This document shows, piece after piece, positions 1 through 8,167 of a stretch of 47,977 nt of DNA (positions are counted from its first letter, which is position 1; each line of letters begins with the position of its first letter). Origin of the DNA: MGOM01 sp035455265. GTDB taxonomy: Bacteria > Chloroflexota > Anaerolineae > Anaerolineales > E44-bin32. Location: contig DATIFK010000149.1 in assembly GCA_035455265.1 (NCBI GenBank), positions 1 through 47,977 of the forward strand. Direction: 5' to 3'. A program made the translations under genes and the position numbers. The notes under the pieces were generated by a model. That model was not told the DNA's origin. It searched no databases and saw nothing but the letters and a program-made list of their open reading frames with translations.

Positions 1-230
1 TGGAAGAGGAACAGGAAGTACCACTCCGGTCGAGGCGTGTAGGTAGCATCGATCGGGTTGGCGCGCTCTTCGAGTGGAGCGCCCACCAGGTAGGCCAGGG
101 CGATCAGCACCAGGAACACGGCCAGGGACACCACAGCGTCCTTGAAGACGATGTCGGGGAAGAACGGTACGCCGTGTGATTTCTGCTCCTGATATTTCTC
201 GCGGTAGGACTGCCGTTCCTGTTCGTTCAC
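1..230 (-). CDS. petD: Cytochrome b subunit IV-like protein (C-terminal half of split cytochrome b), partial
   Basis: The first 76 residues of a membrane protein are visible; the rest lies beyond the left edge. After a charged, cytoplasmic-looking start the protein reads PFFPDIVFKD, one hydrophobic helix (residues about 27-45), and then RPEWYFLFLF. The PEWYFL motif belongs to the quinol-oxidation (Qo) side of cytochrome b and is carried by subunit IV when cytochrome b is split as in b6f complexes. The start is a GTG at 230-228, four bases after the cytochrome b stop codon, so the two are surely co-translated. Together with the upstream Rieske and cytochrome b genes this forms the core of a menaquinol:cytochrome c oxidoreductase in the cytoplasmic membrane. 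Whether extra heme domains follow at the C terminus cannot be seen. Confidence 0.85.
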   Translation of the reverse strand, partial: MNEQERQSYREKYQEQKSHGVPFFPDIVFKDAVVSLAVFLVLIALAYLVGAPLEERANPIDATYTPRPEWYFLFLF

Positions 231-233
231 GGG

Positions 234-893
234 CTACTCCCCGCGCCGCGGCAAGGCGCTGATTCCGTTGCGGACGACCAGATAGAGGTGGACCAGGACC
301 AGCGTAAGCAAGGCGGCCGGGAGCATCCAGACGTGAGCTCCGAAGAAGCGGGCGAGCGTCACGGCCGACAGCTCGTCTCCGCCGCGCATCACCCGCAGGA
401 TCCAATCCCCGACGATGGGGGCAACGCCGGCGATGCGAGTGCCGACGGTCGTCGCCCAGTAGGCTTTCTGGTCCCAGGGCAGCAGGTAGCCGGTGAAGCC
501 GAACCCGAGGACGATGAGAAGCAGCCCGACGCCGGTCAGCCAGGTCACCTCACGCGGGTACTTGTAGGCTCCGTAGGCGACGACGCGCAACAGGTGCAAC
601 ACGGTCAGCACCACCATGGCGCTGGCGCCCCAGTGATGCAGGCCGCGGATGAGCCAACCGGCGGGAATCTGCGTCGTGATGTATTGGACACTGTCGTAGG
701 CGTGGTCCGGGGTCGGGACGTAGTAGACGGTCAACAGGATTCCGGTGACGATCTGATTCACGGCGACGAACAAGGTGGCGCTGCCGAGGGTGTAGAGCCA
801 ATTGACCTTGGGCACCTTGCGCAGGAAGATCGCCTCCCAGACGCGCCGCCAACCCAGGCGTTCATCGAGCCAACCCGCCAGACGCGCCGTCAT
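234..893 (-). CDS. petB: Cytochrome b, N-terminal heme-binding half (cytochrome b6 type)
   Basis: A 219-residue integral membrane protein that carries the two b hemes of a Rieske/cytochrome b quinol oxidase. Four hydrophobic helices are apparent. Heme ligands are visible in LHHWGASAMVV...LH and in GAHVWMLPAAL...VH. In the second helix the two histidines are separated by 14 residues, the spacing of b6-type proteins rather than the 13 of bc1 cytochrome b. The motif GYLLPWDQKAYW is the Qo-site region. The ATG at 893-891 is preceded by GGAGG at a good distance. The Rieske stop codon overlaps this region by one base of spacing, and subunit IV follows after 4 nt. A longer reading with an upstream start would run through the Rieske gene and is not credible. 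Confidence 0.93.
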   Translation of the reverse strand: MTARLAGWLDERLGWRRVWEAIFLRKVPKVNWLYTLGSATLFVAVNQIVTGILLTVYYVPTPDHAYDSVQYITTQIPAGWLIRGLHHWGASAMVVLTVLHLLRVVAYGAYKYPREVTWLTGVGLLLIVLGFGFTGYLLPWDQKAYWATTVGTRIAGVAPIVGDWILRVMRGGDELSAVTLARFFGAHVWMLPAALLTLVLVHLYLVVRNGISALPRRGE

Positions 894-894
894 G

Positions 895-1395
895 TCAACC
901 TCCCAGGATGAAGATCTGGCCGTTCTCGACCTTGACGTCGTAACGGTCCAGCGGGCGGGGGGGCGGCCCGGCCAGGACGTTGCCGTCCTTGTCGAACACG
1001 CCGTTGTGGCACGGGCAGAAGAACTTCCCTTGATCGGCCACCCAGCGGACGCGGCAACCCAGGTGCGTGCAGATGTTGGACAGCGCGACGAAATCGCGGC
1101 CGTCCTCGGTGACAACGAAGACCGTCAGCTGCTCTTCGTTGACGATCCACCCCGTCTGCCGCTGAACGCTTGCCTTGAAAAGAGTGGGCGTGCCGAGTTC
1201 GACCTTGCTGGCGGTCCCGAGCGCGATCCAGGCTTCCTCGGTCGACCGGCGGAGCGCCGGGCCGAGCAGGTAGCCCACGCCGGGCACGGCGAAGGCCAGG
1301 GTCATCAAACCGCCGATAGCCCACGTCAGTAGGCTTAGGAAACCTCTTCGCTCCACAGCACGATCGGGGAGAACGGGACGCGAAGCGTCGCCCAT
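895..1395 (-). CDS. petC: Rieske [2Fe-2S] iron-sulfur protein
   Basis: A 166-residue Rieske subunit. The N terminus has RRGFLSLL followed by a hydrophobic helix (about residues 18-45), consistent with Tat-dependent export and membrane anchoring. The two cluster-binding boxes CTHLGC and CPCHNG lie near residues 107 and 125, with a proline loop (GPPPRPL) after the second. This is the electron acceptor from quinol, which passes electrons to a c-type cytochrome outside the membrane. The start chosen is the ATG at 1395-1393 because GGAGGAG lies just upstream; an in-frame ATG 12 codons earlier lacks comparable support. It heads the three-gene cluster with cytochrome b and subunit IV, its stop lying next to the cytochrome b start. 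Confidence 0.94.
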   Translation of the reverse strand: MGDASRPVLPDRAVERRGFLSLLTWAIGGLMTLAFAVPGVGYLLGPALRRSTEEAWIALGTASKVELGTPTLFKASVQRQTGWIVNEEQLTVFVVTEDGRDFVALSNICTHLGCRVRWVADQGKFFCPCHNGVFDKDGNVLAGPPPRPLDRYDVKVENGQIFILGG

Positions 1396-1627
1396 CGCTG
1401 CTTCTCCTCCTCGTAAGGATCCGCGGGGCACCCGGAAATCCGACCCGAGCGGGCTGGGGAACTCGCCCCAGAACCGCGTGGGGTCTCCACCCTATGGGGT
1501 AGTCTCCTCTCCAGAACACCTGCGAGTGAGTGCCGTTTCTCACGAATTCGGGTGACTTTCATATCTCTTTCGGGTAGTCAGGATTGTGCTTCCAGAAGAG
1601 TGACGGAGACGCCCGCCCGGAAACACA

Positions 1628-1654
1628 GCGGCCCGGCTCATAAGGCCGGGCCGC
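1628..1654 (-). terminator. Hairpin, probable terminator of the multiheme operon
   Basis: A perfect 10-bp stem (GCGGCCCGGC with GCCGGGCCGC) and a 7-nt loop lie 20 nt beyond the stop codon of the NapC-like cytochrome. On the minus strand the stem is followed by TGTGTTT, a weak T-rich run. The position and the stem strength support termination; the poor T tract lowers certainty. Confidence 0.6.
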
Positions 1655-1673
1655 CGCCTGCATTGGGCGAGGT

Positions 1674-3368
1674 CTACTCGGGCGCGCCGGCCTCGATCCA
1701 CTGACGGACGAGATCCAGTTCCTCGGGCGTGAGCTGGCCGAAGTGCGGCTGGGAGCCCGACTGCTTGGCGATCAACAGGCTGCCGCCGGCGTCACCCGGG
1801 AGGATCACCGGCCCATTCTGGCTGCCGGCAAGGGCGCTCTCGTACGTCGTCAAATTCAACCCCTGGATGCCTCCCGAGCCGTGGCAGGCCCCACAGCGCG
1901 AGGAGAAGACCGCGCCGATCACGGTGTCGTACGTCGGTGGGCCGCTGAGGGTCGGCAAGGCTACGGGCGTCGGGGTGGGTGGAAGCTGAGAGAGCAGGAC
2001 CTGGCGCAGAGCCGGAGCGTCGAAGCCGGCGTAGGTCCAGACGCTGCCATGGCAGGCGCTGTTGGAGCAGAAGGAACTGTTGTCGGTGCCCCCCGCATTG
2101 CCGGTGGTGTGGCAGTCCGAGCATGTGGCGTCGTAGACCTGCCGGTGCAGGCTGATCCAGTTGGCGTTGAGGTGAGACTGCGGCTCGGGCCCGCGGCTGA
2201 CCTCGATGTCGGCCACGAACTGGGTGGAGGCCACGACGACGGGGATCGAATGACACAGGTTGCACTCCAGCCGCACCGCCTGGCCATCGGCGTTCAGGTG
2301 CTTGCCATCGTGGCAGCGGAAGCACCCCGGCGAGGACTGGTGACCGATGTTGTTGGGGTGGGTGTTCCAGTCCGACTGTTGGTCCCGGAACACGGATTGG
2401 CGATAGGTGTCCTGCAAGACACCGATGGCCTGATCGACCAGCTCGGACCGCTCGCCGTAGAAGTCGGCGTAGGTGTCTCGGTAGTAGTCCTTGAGGCCGG
2501 CGATCGCCTGGAGGGCGGCCTCGTCCGAGCCGTATTCGGCGCCGAGGACCTCAACGGCCTTCTTGCGAATCTCAGGGATCGAGGTGGAGATCAGCCCCAG
2601 GCCCATCAGGCGCTCCACGCTGGCGGCCGGCTGGTAGACCAGGTGGGTGATGCGGTTGTGGCAGGTGATGCAGTCCATCGTCTGCCAGGCATCGGGAGCG
2701 AGCGCCTGCGGGTCGACTCCCGATTCCACATCGACGTAGTCGGTGGCCACGCCCTGATCGTCGATGACGCGCACGGCGGGGATCGTCTGGTCCTCCGGGT
2801 CGGTCGTGTAGAACAGCACCTGATTCTCGATGTGCCAGTGGATGCCGCGGCCCAACCCGAGGCGCTTGCTGCCGCCGCCGGTCTTGAGGATCAGGTAGGT
2901 GGACGAGGGCGTGTTGGCGCGATCCTCGGCGTAGTGGCGGATTTCGCGCAGGCTGTCGTCGGAGAACTTCTCCGGAAAGTGACAGCGCTCGCACGTCTCC
3001 CGTGCCGGCCTGAGGTCGGAAGCGCGGATGGGGAACTCGTAGCGGTGGAAGGCCTGGTCGACGATATGGCGGATGTCGCCGGCCTTGCGGGTGATGCGGG
3101 TGGCGACAAAGCCGCGCCCGATGTGGCACTCAACGCAGTCGATGCGGGCGTGGGGCGAGGTCAGGTAGGCGGTGTACTCGGGCGGCATGGTGTGGCAGGC
3201 GGTGCCGCAGAACTGAGGCGAGTTGGTGTAGTCCCAGGCGTAGACGCCCGAGACGAGCACGATCAGCGTCAGCACGCCGAGGGTCAGGTAGGGAAGAAGG
3301 CGGACCCACAAGCGCGAGCCGGGAGGCGGGAAGAAGAAACCACGGACGGTACGGCGCAACCGCTGCAT
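1674..3368 (-). CDS. Membrane-anchored NapC/NirT-like multiheme cytochrome c with C-terminal monoheme domain (nine heme motifs)
   Basis: A 564-residue exported cytochrome. An N-terminal transmembrane helix (about residues 20-42) serves as an uncleaved anchor. Heme motifs in order: CGTACH (three residues between the cysteines), CVECH, CERCH, CITCH, CFRCH, CNLCH, CSDCH, CSNSACH (four between) and CGACH, so nine sites of which two are atypical. The first motif and the following HTMPPEY resemble NapC/NirT quinol dehydrogenases. A Pro/Thr linker near residue 470 leads to a separate monoheme domain (CGACHG...GQLTPEELDLVRQWI) that is nearly the same as the end of the neighbouring b561 protein. The ATG at 3368-3366 has GGAGGT upstream. 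It is the last gene of a coupled operon and probably takes electrons from menaquinol or from the nine-heme partners. The terminal acceptor is unknown. Confidence 0.88.
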   Translation of the reverse strand: MQRLRRTVRGFFFPPPGSRLWVRLLPYLTLGVLTLIVLVSGVYAWDYTNSPQFCGTACHTMPPEYTAYLTSPHARIDCVECHIGRGFVATRITRKAGDIRHIVDQAFHRYEFPIRASDLRPARETCERCHFPEKFSDDSLREIRHYAEDRANTPSSTYLILKTGGGSKRLGLGRGIHWHIENQVLFYTTDPEDQTIPAVRVIDDQGVATDYVDVESGVDPQALAPDAWQTMDCITCHNRITHLVYQPAASVERLMGLGLISTSIPEIRKKAVEVLGAEYGSDEAALQAIAGLKDYYRDTYADFYGERSELVDQAIGVLQDTYRQSVFRDQQSDWNTHPNNIGHQSSPGCFRCHDGKHLNADGQAVRLECNLCHSIPVVVASTQFVADIEVSRGPEPQSHLNANWISLHRQVYDATCSDCHTTGNAGGTDNSSFCSNSACHGSVWTYAGFDAPALRQVLLSQLPPTPTPVALPTLSGPPTYDTVIGAVFSSRCGACHGSGGIQGLNLTTYESALAGSQNGPVILPGDAGGSLLIAKQSGSQPHFGQLTPEELDLVRQWIEAGAPE

Positions 3369-3393
3369 GTTCGTTACCTCCGAGGGCGGCACG

Positions 3394-4692
3394 TCATTGT
3401 TCCGGCGCGCCGCCGTCGATCCATTGGCGCACCAGCTCGAGCTCTTCGGGTGTGAGTTGACCGGGGTGATTGCCGGCCGCCTGGCGCAGGACCAGAGGGC
3501 TGGTGTCGGGCTCGCCGGGGACGATCACCGGGCCGTTGTCGCTGCCGCGCAGAGCCGAGGCGTAGTCGATGAGGGTCAGCCCGGCCATGCCGCCATCGCC
3601 GTGGCAGGCGCCGCAACGGTCGGCGAACAGTTGGCCGATGCCGGCGTTCCAGGTGAGGGCACTGGGCGTCGGCAACGCCGGGGCGGCGGATGGCGTGGGG
3701 GCGGGCGTGGGAGTCTGGGGCACGAACGCCGGGCCGACCTCGGCCGGGGGAAGGGTCAGGATGGCGGTCTGTTCGAGGGTGACGAAGCGGATGAGGCCGA
3801 ACCCGAGGGCGGCCGTGAGCAGGGTGGCCGACGGAATGAAGACGCGCAGCCGGCGGCGCAGGTCCTGAGCCGACGGCTCAGGAGCGGGTACGCCCGAGTC
3901 GAGTTCGGCCAGCTCGGCGGGATGCTCGTGCTCCATCTCGGCGCGCGACAGGCGGCCGTTGAACATGCTGCGGTTGAAATGGCGCAGGTGGACGTTGTAG
4001 AAGTGCCAGATGAGGATGGCGGCGACGGCCAACACCGCCTCCCAACCGTGCGCCACCTTGGCGGCCGGGATGATCTCACCGGGCAGGGCGCGGGCGGTGG
4101 CGATCGGGTTCCACATCATGAAGCCGGTGATCGCCATGATGACCGTGCCCCACACGACGGCCAGGTACTCCACCTTCTCGGCATAGCTGAACCGCCCGTA
4201 GTAGGCCTTGCGACGCCGCCGGCCGAGGTAAACGAGGACGTCCTGCCACAGGTGACGGAAATCCTCCGGCACCGGCAGCATGCTCATGCGGGATCGGCGG
4301 ACCAGCAGGCGGTAGAGCAACCCGATGATGTGGTAGATGGCGACGACCATGAGGAGGATGGCGGCGGTGCGGTGGATGATCCGGGTGGTTTCGATCCCGC
4401 CCAACAGCCGCAGGACGAACTCGCTCACACCGGCCGAGGCGAACTTCTGGATGAGGCCTGTCAGCGCCAGCGTGGTGAAGGACAGGAGGAAGACGGCGTG
4501 TTCGATCCGTTGGGAAAGATCGAATCGCTTGTAGGTGCGCTCGCCGGCTTCATGGCCTCGAGCGACCTCGGGGACATGTCGCCTGCTTTCCGGTCTCGCC
4601 TTCCTTGGTGCGCGCTTCGCCGGTGGGCGAGCCTTGCCTGGCCCATCGCTTTGCGGCGGCACCACCCGATTGGGTTGCAGAGGCTCAGGCAT
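3394..4692 (-). CDS. Cytochrome b561/FdnI-type membrane protein fused to a C-terminal cytochrome c domain
   Basis: A 432-residue protein in two parts. Residues about 55-260 form a four-helix di-heme b-type module with likely ligands in QRIEHAV, RIIHRTA and LIWHFYNVH, like the gamma subunits of formate dehydrogenase and NiFe hydrogenase. After a fifth helix and a Pro/Thr/Ala-rich linker (about 315-345) comes a monoheme c domain with CGACHGDGG. The N terminus (about 50 residues) is basic and rich in Lys/Arg/Pro, with no signal peptide. The ATG at 4692 overlaps the stop of the upstream nine-heme cytochrome by 8 nt. The architecture suggests quinone-side chemistry in the membrane linked directly to a heme outside it. 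It is paralogous to the b561 protein at 6001-6720, which lacks the c domain. Confidence 0.88.
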   Translation of the reverse strand: MPEPLQPNRVVPPQSDGPGKARPPAKRAPRKARPESRRHVPEVARGHEAGERTYKRFDLSQRIEHAVFLLSFTTLALTGLIQKFASAGVSEFVLRLLGGIETTRIIHRTAAILLMVVAIYHIIGLLYRLLVRRSRMSMLPVPEDFRHLWQDVLVYLGRRRRKAYYGRFSYAEKVEYLAVVWGTVIMAITGFMMWNPIATARALPGEIIPAAKVAHGWEAVLAVAAILIWHFYNVHLRHFNRSMFNGRLSRAEMEHEHPAELAELDSGVPAPEPSAQDLRRRLRVFIPSATLLTAALGFGLIRFVTLEQTAILTLPPAEVGPAFVPQTPTPAPTPSAAPALPTPSALTWNAGIGQLFADRCGACHGDGGMAGLTLIDYASALRGSDNGPVIVPGEPDTSPLVLRQAAGNHPGQLTPEELELVRQWIDGGAPEQ

Positions 4693-6004
4693 GTTGGCCC
4701 TCGTCCGAGCCCGAACCTTCTTTTGCGGAATCTTGCGGGCGGCTTGCGGCAGGGCCCTGAGGCTCTCGCGGCGTGGGAGCCGGGGGCTCGGGTTTGGAGA
4801 CCTCGGCCGCGCGGGCGGGTGGGCGCTTGACGCGCTTGCGGACCTGCCAGCTGGCGTCGAGGGCGACGAGCACCGCCATCCCGCCGAGCGTCGCCGGGAT
4901 GAACAGTTTGTAGAAGACGTCGACGGCGTACACCAGCGGGGTCTTGGCCGGCGACGGGATGTAGTGTGAGAGCCAGGCATCGGGGAAGTTGGCCGTGGCG
5001 GTGGGATGGCAGCGCTGGCAGCGTGCCAGCAGGTTCTCTCGAATCTGCAGGCCGCGCTGCGGGTCGTCGGTGCGGGCGATGTCGTGAACGCCGTGGCAGT
5101 CGAAGCACACCGGCTTGTTGGTCTCCGCGTCCGGGGAGAGCTTCTCGAACAGGGTCACGGTCGTGCCGTGGAAGTCGGCCACGTAGGTTTGCAGCACTTG
5201 GGTGGAGATCCCGTACTTGTCCATGCGCTCCGGGTCGGTGTGGCAGCGGGCGCACAGCTCGGGCGACTTCAACCGGAAGGCGGCCGTCGTCGGGTCCTCG
5301 ATGTTGTGGACGCCGTGGCAGTCGATGCAGGTGGGCACATCGGGATTGCCCTGACCGATGAGGGCCGAGCCGTGAACGCTGGTGAGGTACTTGTCGTAGA
5401 TCGTACTGTGGCAACGGGCGCAGGTCTGAGGGATGCGCAGGCGGGCCTCGGCCAGCAGATCCCCCGTGGCGGGGTCGGTCATGGGCTGAATGCCGTGCGA
5501 GCCGTGGCAGTCGGTGCACACGGCGGCTTCGGGCTGGCCGGCGTCGCGGGCGCGTTGGTGAACGCTGTCCTGCGTCAGGGCATACTCGGTGGCGTGGCAG
5601 TCCTGGCAGACGGTGTAGAGCTGGAGCGAAAGGTCACGGCGGGTGGACGCCTGGAGCGGGGGATGGGGATACATCCCCACCGTGGTGTGACACGAGGCGC
5701 ATGCCAGTCCCTCATGCCCGTGGACCGAGCTGTCGAAGACTTCGGGGCTGACGTAGAGCGAGAGGGTCTCGCCGCTCGGCAAGGTCGTGCTGAGGCCGGT
5801 CTGGTTGTGACACGCCAGGCAGGCATCGTTCTGCCCTTCGACTTCGGCCGCAGCGGCTCCAGCGTCTGGAGAAGAGGAGAGGCGGCCTCGGCTCAGGGCT
5901 GCGGCGTCTGGCGCTGCACGCGCGGCCTGGGCAACCGCCAGCAGGAATGGGACGGCCACGAGACCGAGCAAGCCCGGCAGCCAAAGCCGAAGGCGCACCC
6001 TCAC
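4685..6004 (-). CDS. Nine-heme cytochrome c, C-terminally membrane anchored (copy B)
   Basis: A 439-residue exported cytochrome with a signal peptide (about residues 1-36), nine CxxCH motifs (CLACH, CASCH, CQDCH, CTDCH, CARCH, CIDCH, CARCH, CFDCH, CQRCH), one hydrophobic helix near residue 375 and a charged Pro-rich tail. The recurring DCHGxH pattern gives the histidines needed for bis-His ligation. It is clearly homologous over its length to the cytochrome at 6717-7826, with the same motif order and shared words such as GNPDVP and DCHGVHNI, indicating duplication. The start is a GTG at 6004 that overlaps the previous stop as GTGA; a second GTG two codons later is possible. Very likely it is the periplasmic or cell-surface partner of the b561 protein encoded after it. 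Confidence 0.88.
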   Translation of the reverse strand: MRVRLRLWLPGLLGLVAVPFLLAVAQAARAAPDAAALSRGRLSSSPDAGAAAAEVEGQNDACLACHNQTGLSTTLPSGETLSLYVSPEVFDSSVHGHEGLACASCHTTVGMYPHPPLQASTRRDLSLQLYTVCQDCHATEYALTQDSVHQRARDAGQPEAAVCTDCHGSHGIQPMTDPATGDLLAEARLRIPQTCARCHSTIYDKYLTSVHGSALIGQGNPDVPTCIDCHGVHNIEDPTTAAFRLKSPELCARCHTDPERMDKYGISTQVLQTYVADFHGTTVTLFEKLSPDAETNKPVCFDCHGVHDIARTDDPQRGLQIRENLLARCQRCHPTATANFPDAWLSHYIPSPAKTPLVYAVDVFYKLFIPATLGGMAVLVALDASWQVRKRVKRPPARAAEVSKPEPPAPTPREPQGPAASRPQDSAKEGSGSDEGQHA

Positions 6005-6720
6005 CCGCCGTCTCCCGTCGATTCGTCCGAAGCGGCTTCCCCGGTCAGACGCTCGAACTCCTGACCGTGGTGTCGCCGCATGTCGCTCTCGTTGAGGCGG
6101 CCGGTGAAGATGCTCAGGTTGAGGCGTTCGATGTGGACATGGAAGAAGTGCCACAGGACGACGAAGATGGCGGAGACGAGCGCCTCGCTGCTGTGCGCCA
6201 GTTTGGCGGCGGGGATGAGGCCACCCGGCAGAACGCGTGTGACGATGGCGGGGAACCAGAGAATCAGACCGGAGATGATGAGTATGCCGAATCCGAAGAA
6301 GAGGAACCAGTAGGTGAACTTCTGCTCGAAGCTGTACTTCCCGTAGCGCGGCCGGCGCGGGGAAAGGAAGAGCAGGTAGCGCACCATCTGGCCGGCGTCG
6401 CGCAGGTCCTGCATCGTGGGGAAGATGGCGGCCGACAGCCGCCGGCGGGCCAGCAGCACCAGGCCGCGGCCGACGTGAAAGGCGGCTTCGAGCAAGAAGG
6501 CGACGGCGGCGGTGTGGTGGATCGTGCGCACCAACTCCACCCGATCGGGGGTCGCCAGGATAAAGCGACTCCAGGAGGTATCGCGGAACTTCTGTGGCAG
6601 ACCCGTCAGCAGCAGCACGGTGAACGTCAGGATAAGCAGGCTGTGCTCCCACCGCTGCCCCACGGTGAAGCGCGGGAAGGTACGTTCGCTGCGTACCGTT
6701 TCGCCGGAGGAGGCGTTCAT
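6001..6720 (-). CDS. Cytochrome b561/FdnI-type quinone-interacting membrane protein
   Basis: A 239-residue four-helix membrane protein of the di-heme cytochrome b family found as the gamma subunit of respiratory formate dehydrogenases and hydrogenases. Likely heme-binding histidines are in QRWEHSL, RTIHHTA and LWHFFHVHIE. It aligns through its whole length with residues 50-260 of the fused protein at 3394-4692 but ends before any c-type domain. The ATG at 6720-6718 overlaps the stop of the upstream nine-heme cytochrome (ATGA), and its own stop overlaps the next start (GTGA), so the genes form strictly coupled pairs. I infer transfer of electrons between menaquinone and the neighbouring exported cytochrome; the direction is not shown by the sequence. 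Confidence 0.9.
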   Translation of the reverse strand: MNASSGETVRSERTFPRFTVGQRWEHSLLILTFTVLLLTGLPQKFRDTSWSRFILATPDRVELVRTIHHTAAVAFLLEAAFHVGRGLVLLARRRLSAAIFPTMQDLRDAGQMVRYLLFLSPRRPRYGKYSFEQKFTYWFLFFGFGILIISGLILWFPAIVTRVLPGGLIPAAKLAHSSEALVSAIFVVLWHFFHVHIERLNLSIFTGRLNESDMRRHHGQEFERLTGEAASDESTGDGG

Positions 6721-7826
6721 CGCAAGGCCGTCCGAATGCGGTCGACCGTGGCGCGCAGGATCTGCAGCAGTACGTAGACGGCCGAGAGCCCGAGGACAAC
6801 GTTGACGAAGTCGCCGTAGAAGGCCTGGGTGTAGAAAACGAACGGCGTGCGTTCCAGGCTGACGCGGTTGTGCCCCGTCCAGGCGCCCGTCCAGTGGGGG
6901 CCGGCGTCGGGGTGGCATTGGCGGCAGGTCGTCAGCAGGTTGCGCGGGTTGACGCGCGAGGCCGGATCGTTGGTGCGGCGGATGTCGTGGACGCCGTGGC
7001 AGTCGGTGCACACAGCGCTCTCATGCCAGATCGTCGGCCACCTGGCGCGATAGACCGAGACGTCGACGCCGTGCCAGGACAGGCTGTACAGGCTGTAGAC
7101 ATCGGCCGAGAGTCCGTAGCGGCCCATCAGCTCCGCGTCGGCGTGGCAGCCGGCGCACAGTTCAGGCGTGTCGACGCGGAACTGCGCCGTGCGCGGGTCC
7201 TGGATGTTGTGGACGCCGTGGCAGTCGGTGCATACCGGCACGTCGGGGTTGCCTTCCTGAAGCAGGGCGGCGCCGTGGACGCTGTCGGCGTAGTCGTTGT
7301 AGATCTGGGTATGGCATCGCCCGCAGATCTCGGAGATGTGAGAGCGGGGCTGGTCGGGCGGGTGAACGTCGTGGGCGCCGTGGCAGTCGGTGCACACCGG
7401 CGCTTCCAGATTGCCGGCGGTGGCGGCGCGGGCATGCATACTGTCGAGGGTCTTCGAGTAGTTGTCGGCGTGGCATTTCTCGCACGCCTGATACAGGCCA
7501 CGCGACAGCTCGCGGCGCGTGGCGTAGTCGATGGACGGATGTGGATAGGTGGTGATCTGGGTGTGGCAGGCGCGGCACTCGATGCCCAGCGGGCTGTGAA
7601 CCGAGCCACGCAGCGTTTCGGCAGAGATGGTGAGCGACAACACTTCGCCGCTGGGGAGGGTCATCGTCAGGCCGGGCTGGGCATGGCAGCTCAGGCAATA
7701 GGCCTCGGTCTGCGGGGCCGGCGTGGGGGGAGCGGTTGGAGGGTCGGCGCGCGCCGCGGCCGGCAAGACCAGCAGGCCCACTGCCGCGAACGCCACGGGA
7801 AGAAGGCGGGACCCACGCGGTTTCAT
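6717..7826 (-). CDS. Nine-heme cytochrome c, C-terminally membrane anchored (copy A)
   Basis: A 369-residue exported cytochrome with a Sec-type signal peptide ending near AAARA (residue 27), a short Pro/Thr linker, and nine CxxCH motifs: CLSCH, CRACH, CEKCH, CTDCH, CGRCH, CTDCH, CAGCH, CTDCH, CRQCH. A hydrophobic segment near the end (about 335-355) should anchor it in the membrane. It is the paralogue of the protein at 4685-6004 but lacks that protein's charged C-terminal tail. The ATG at 7826 overlaps the stop of the upstream small membrane protein (ATGA), and the b561 gene follows with another ATGA overlap. Its role is electron relay between the membrane b cytochrome and an unknown extracytoplasmic partner. 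Confidence 0.9.
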   Translation of the reverse strand: MKPRGSRLLPVAFAAVGLLVLPAAARADPPTAPPTPAPQTEAYCLSCHAQPGLTMTLPSGEVLSLTISAETLRGSVHSPLGIECRACHTQITTYPHPSIDYATRRELSRGLYQACEKCHADNYSKTLDSMHARAATAGNLEAPVCTDCHGAHDVHPPDQPRSHISEICGRCHTQIYNDYADSVHGAALLQEGNPDVPVCTDCHGVHNIQDPRTAQFRVDTPELCAGCHADAELMGRYGLSADVYSLYSLSWHGVDVSVYRARWPTIWHESAVCTDCHGVHDIRRTNDPASRVNPRNLLTTCRQCHPDAGPHWTGAWTGHNRVSLERTPFVFYTQAFYGDFVNVVLGLSAVYVLLQILRATVDRIRTALR

Positions 7827-8062
7827 CGGCGTGCCCCTCGGCGTCCCGCGGGGGCCTTTCGAGTTCCCTTTTTCGGCGCGGCGGGGACGGAGTCCGGGGC
7901 CGCGGCCTCGCCGTTGCCGCTGGGCGGAGGCGCCGGCGCCTCGGTGATCCAGCCGAGACGGCGCAGGAGGTAGGAAATGCCCAGGATGATCGCCACGGGG
8001 CCGAGGCAGCGTAAGACGAACAGCACCGCGACGATCAACGGGTTGGCGACCTGCTCGTCCAT
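7823..8062 (-). CDS. Small single-span membrane protein heading the multiheme operon
   Basis: A 79-residue protein with a short acidic N terminus, one hydrophobic helix (about residues 9-33) and a Pro/Ala- and then Lys/Arg-rich cytoplasmic tail. I recognise no family. Its stop overlaps the start of the first nine-heme cytochrome as ATGA, so it is translated with that operon and may be an assembly or accessory subunit. The ATG at 8062 is preceded by a GAGGAGAGG sequence somewhat far upstream (about 14 nt). It could be a chance reading frame, but the overlap and helix make a real gene more likely. Confidence 0.6.
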   Translation of the reverse strand: MDEQVANPLIVAVLFVLRCLGPVAIILGISYLLRRLGWITEAPAPPPSGNGEAAAPDSVPAAPKKGTRKAPAGRRGARR

Positions 8063-8112
8063 GGATGAGGCCCGAATCCTCTCCTCAGAGATCCCGGGCT
8101 AAAGATGCAGGA

Positions 8113-8150
8113 CTCGACTGTACGTCGAGGCCCCCGGTTCTGTCAACCGG
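8113..8150. other. Two small perfect hairpins in the gap upstream of the multiheme operon
   Basis: CTCGAC-TGTAC-GTCGAG (8113-8129) and CCGGTT-CTGTC-AACCGG (8134-8150) follow each other directly between the heptad array and the operon at 8062. They could be operator or transcript structures. No convincing promoter was found in the 226-nt gap. Confidence 0.3.
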
Positions 8151-8167
8151 CCAAGGAGCCGGCCCTT

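Noticed and set aside
802..1332. Plus-strand open frames opposite the Rieske, multiheme and hyp genes
   Set aside because: Long antisense frames are expected in GC-rich DNA. Their translations lack any family features and mirror the codon pattern of the real genes.
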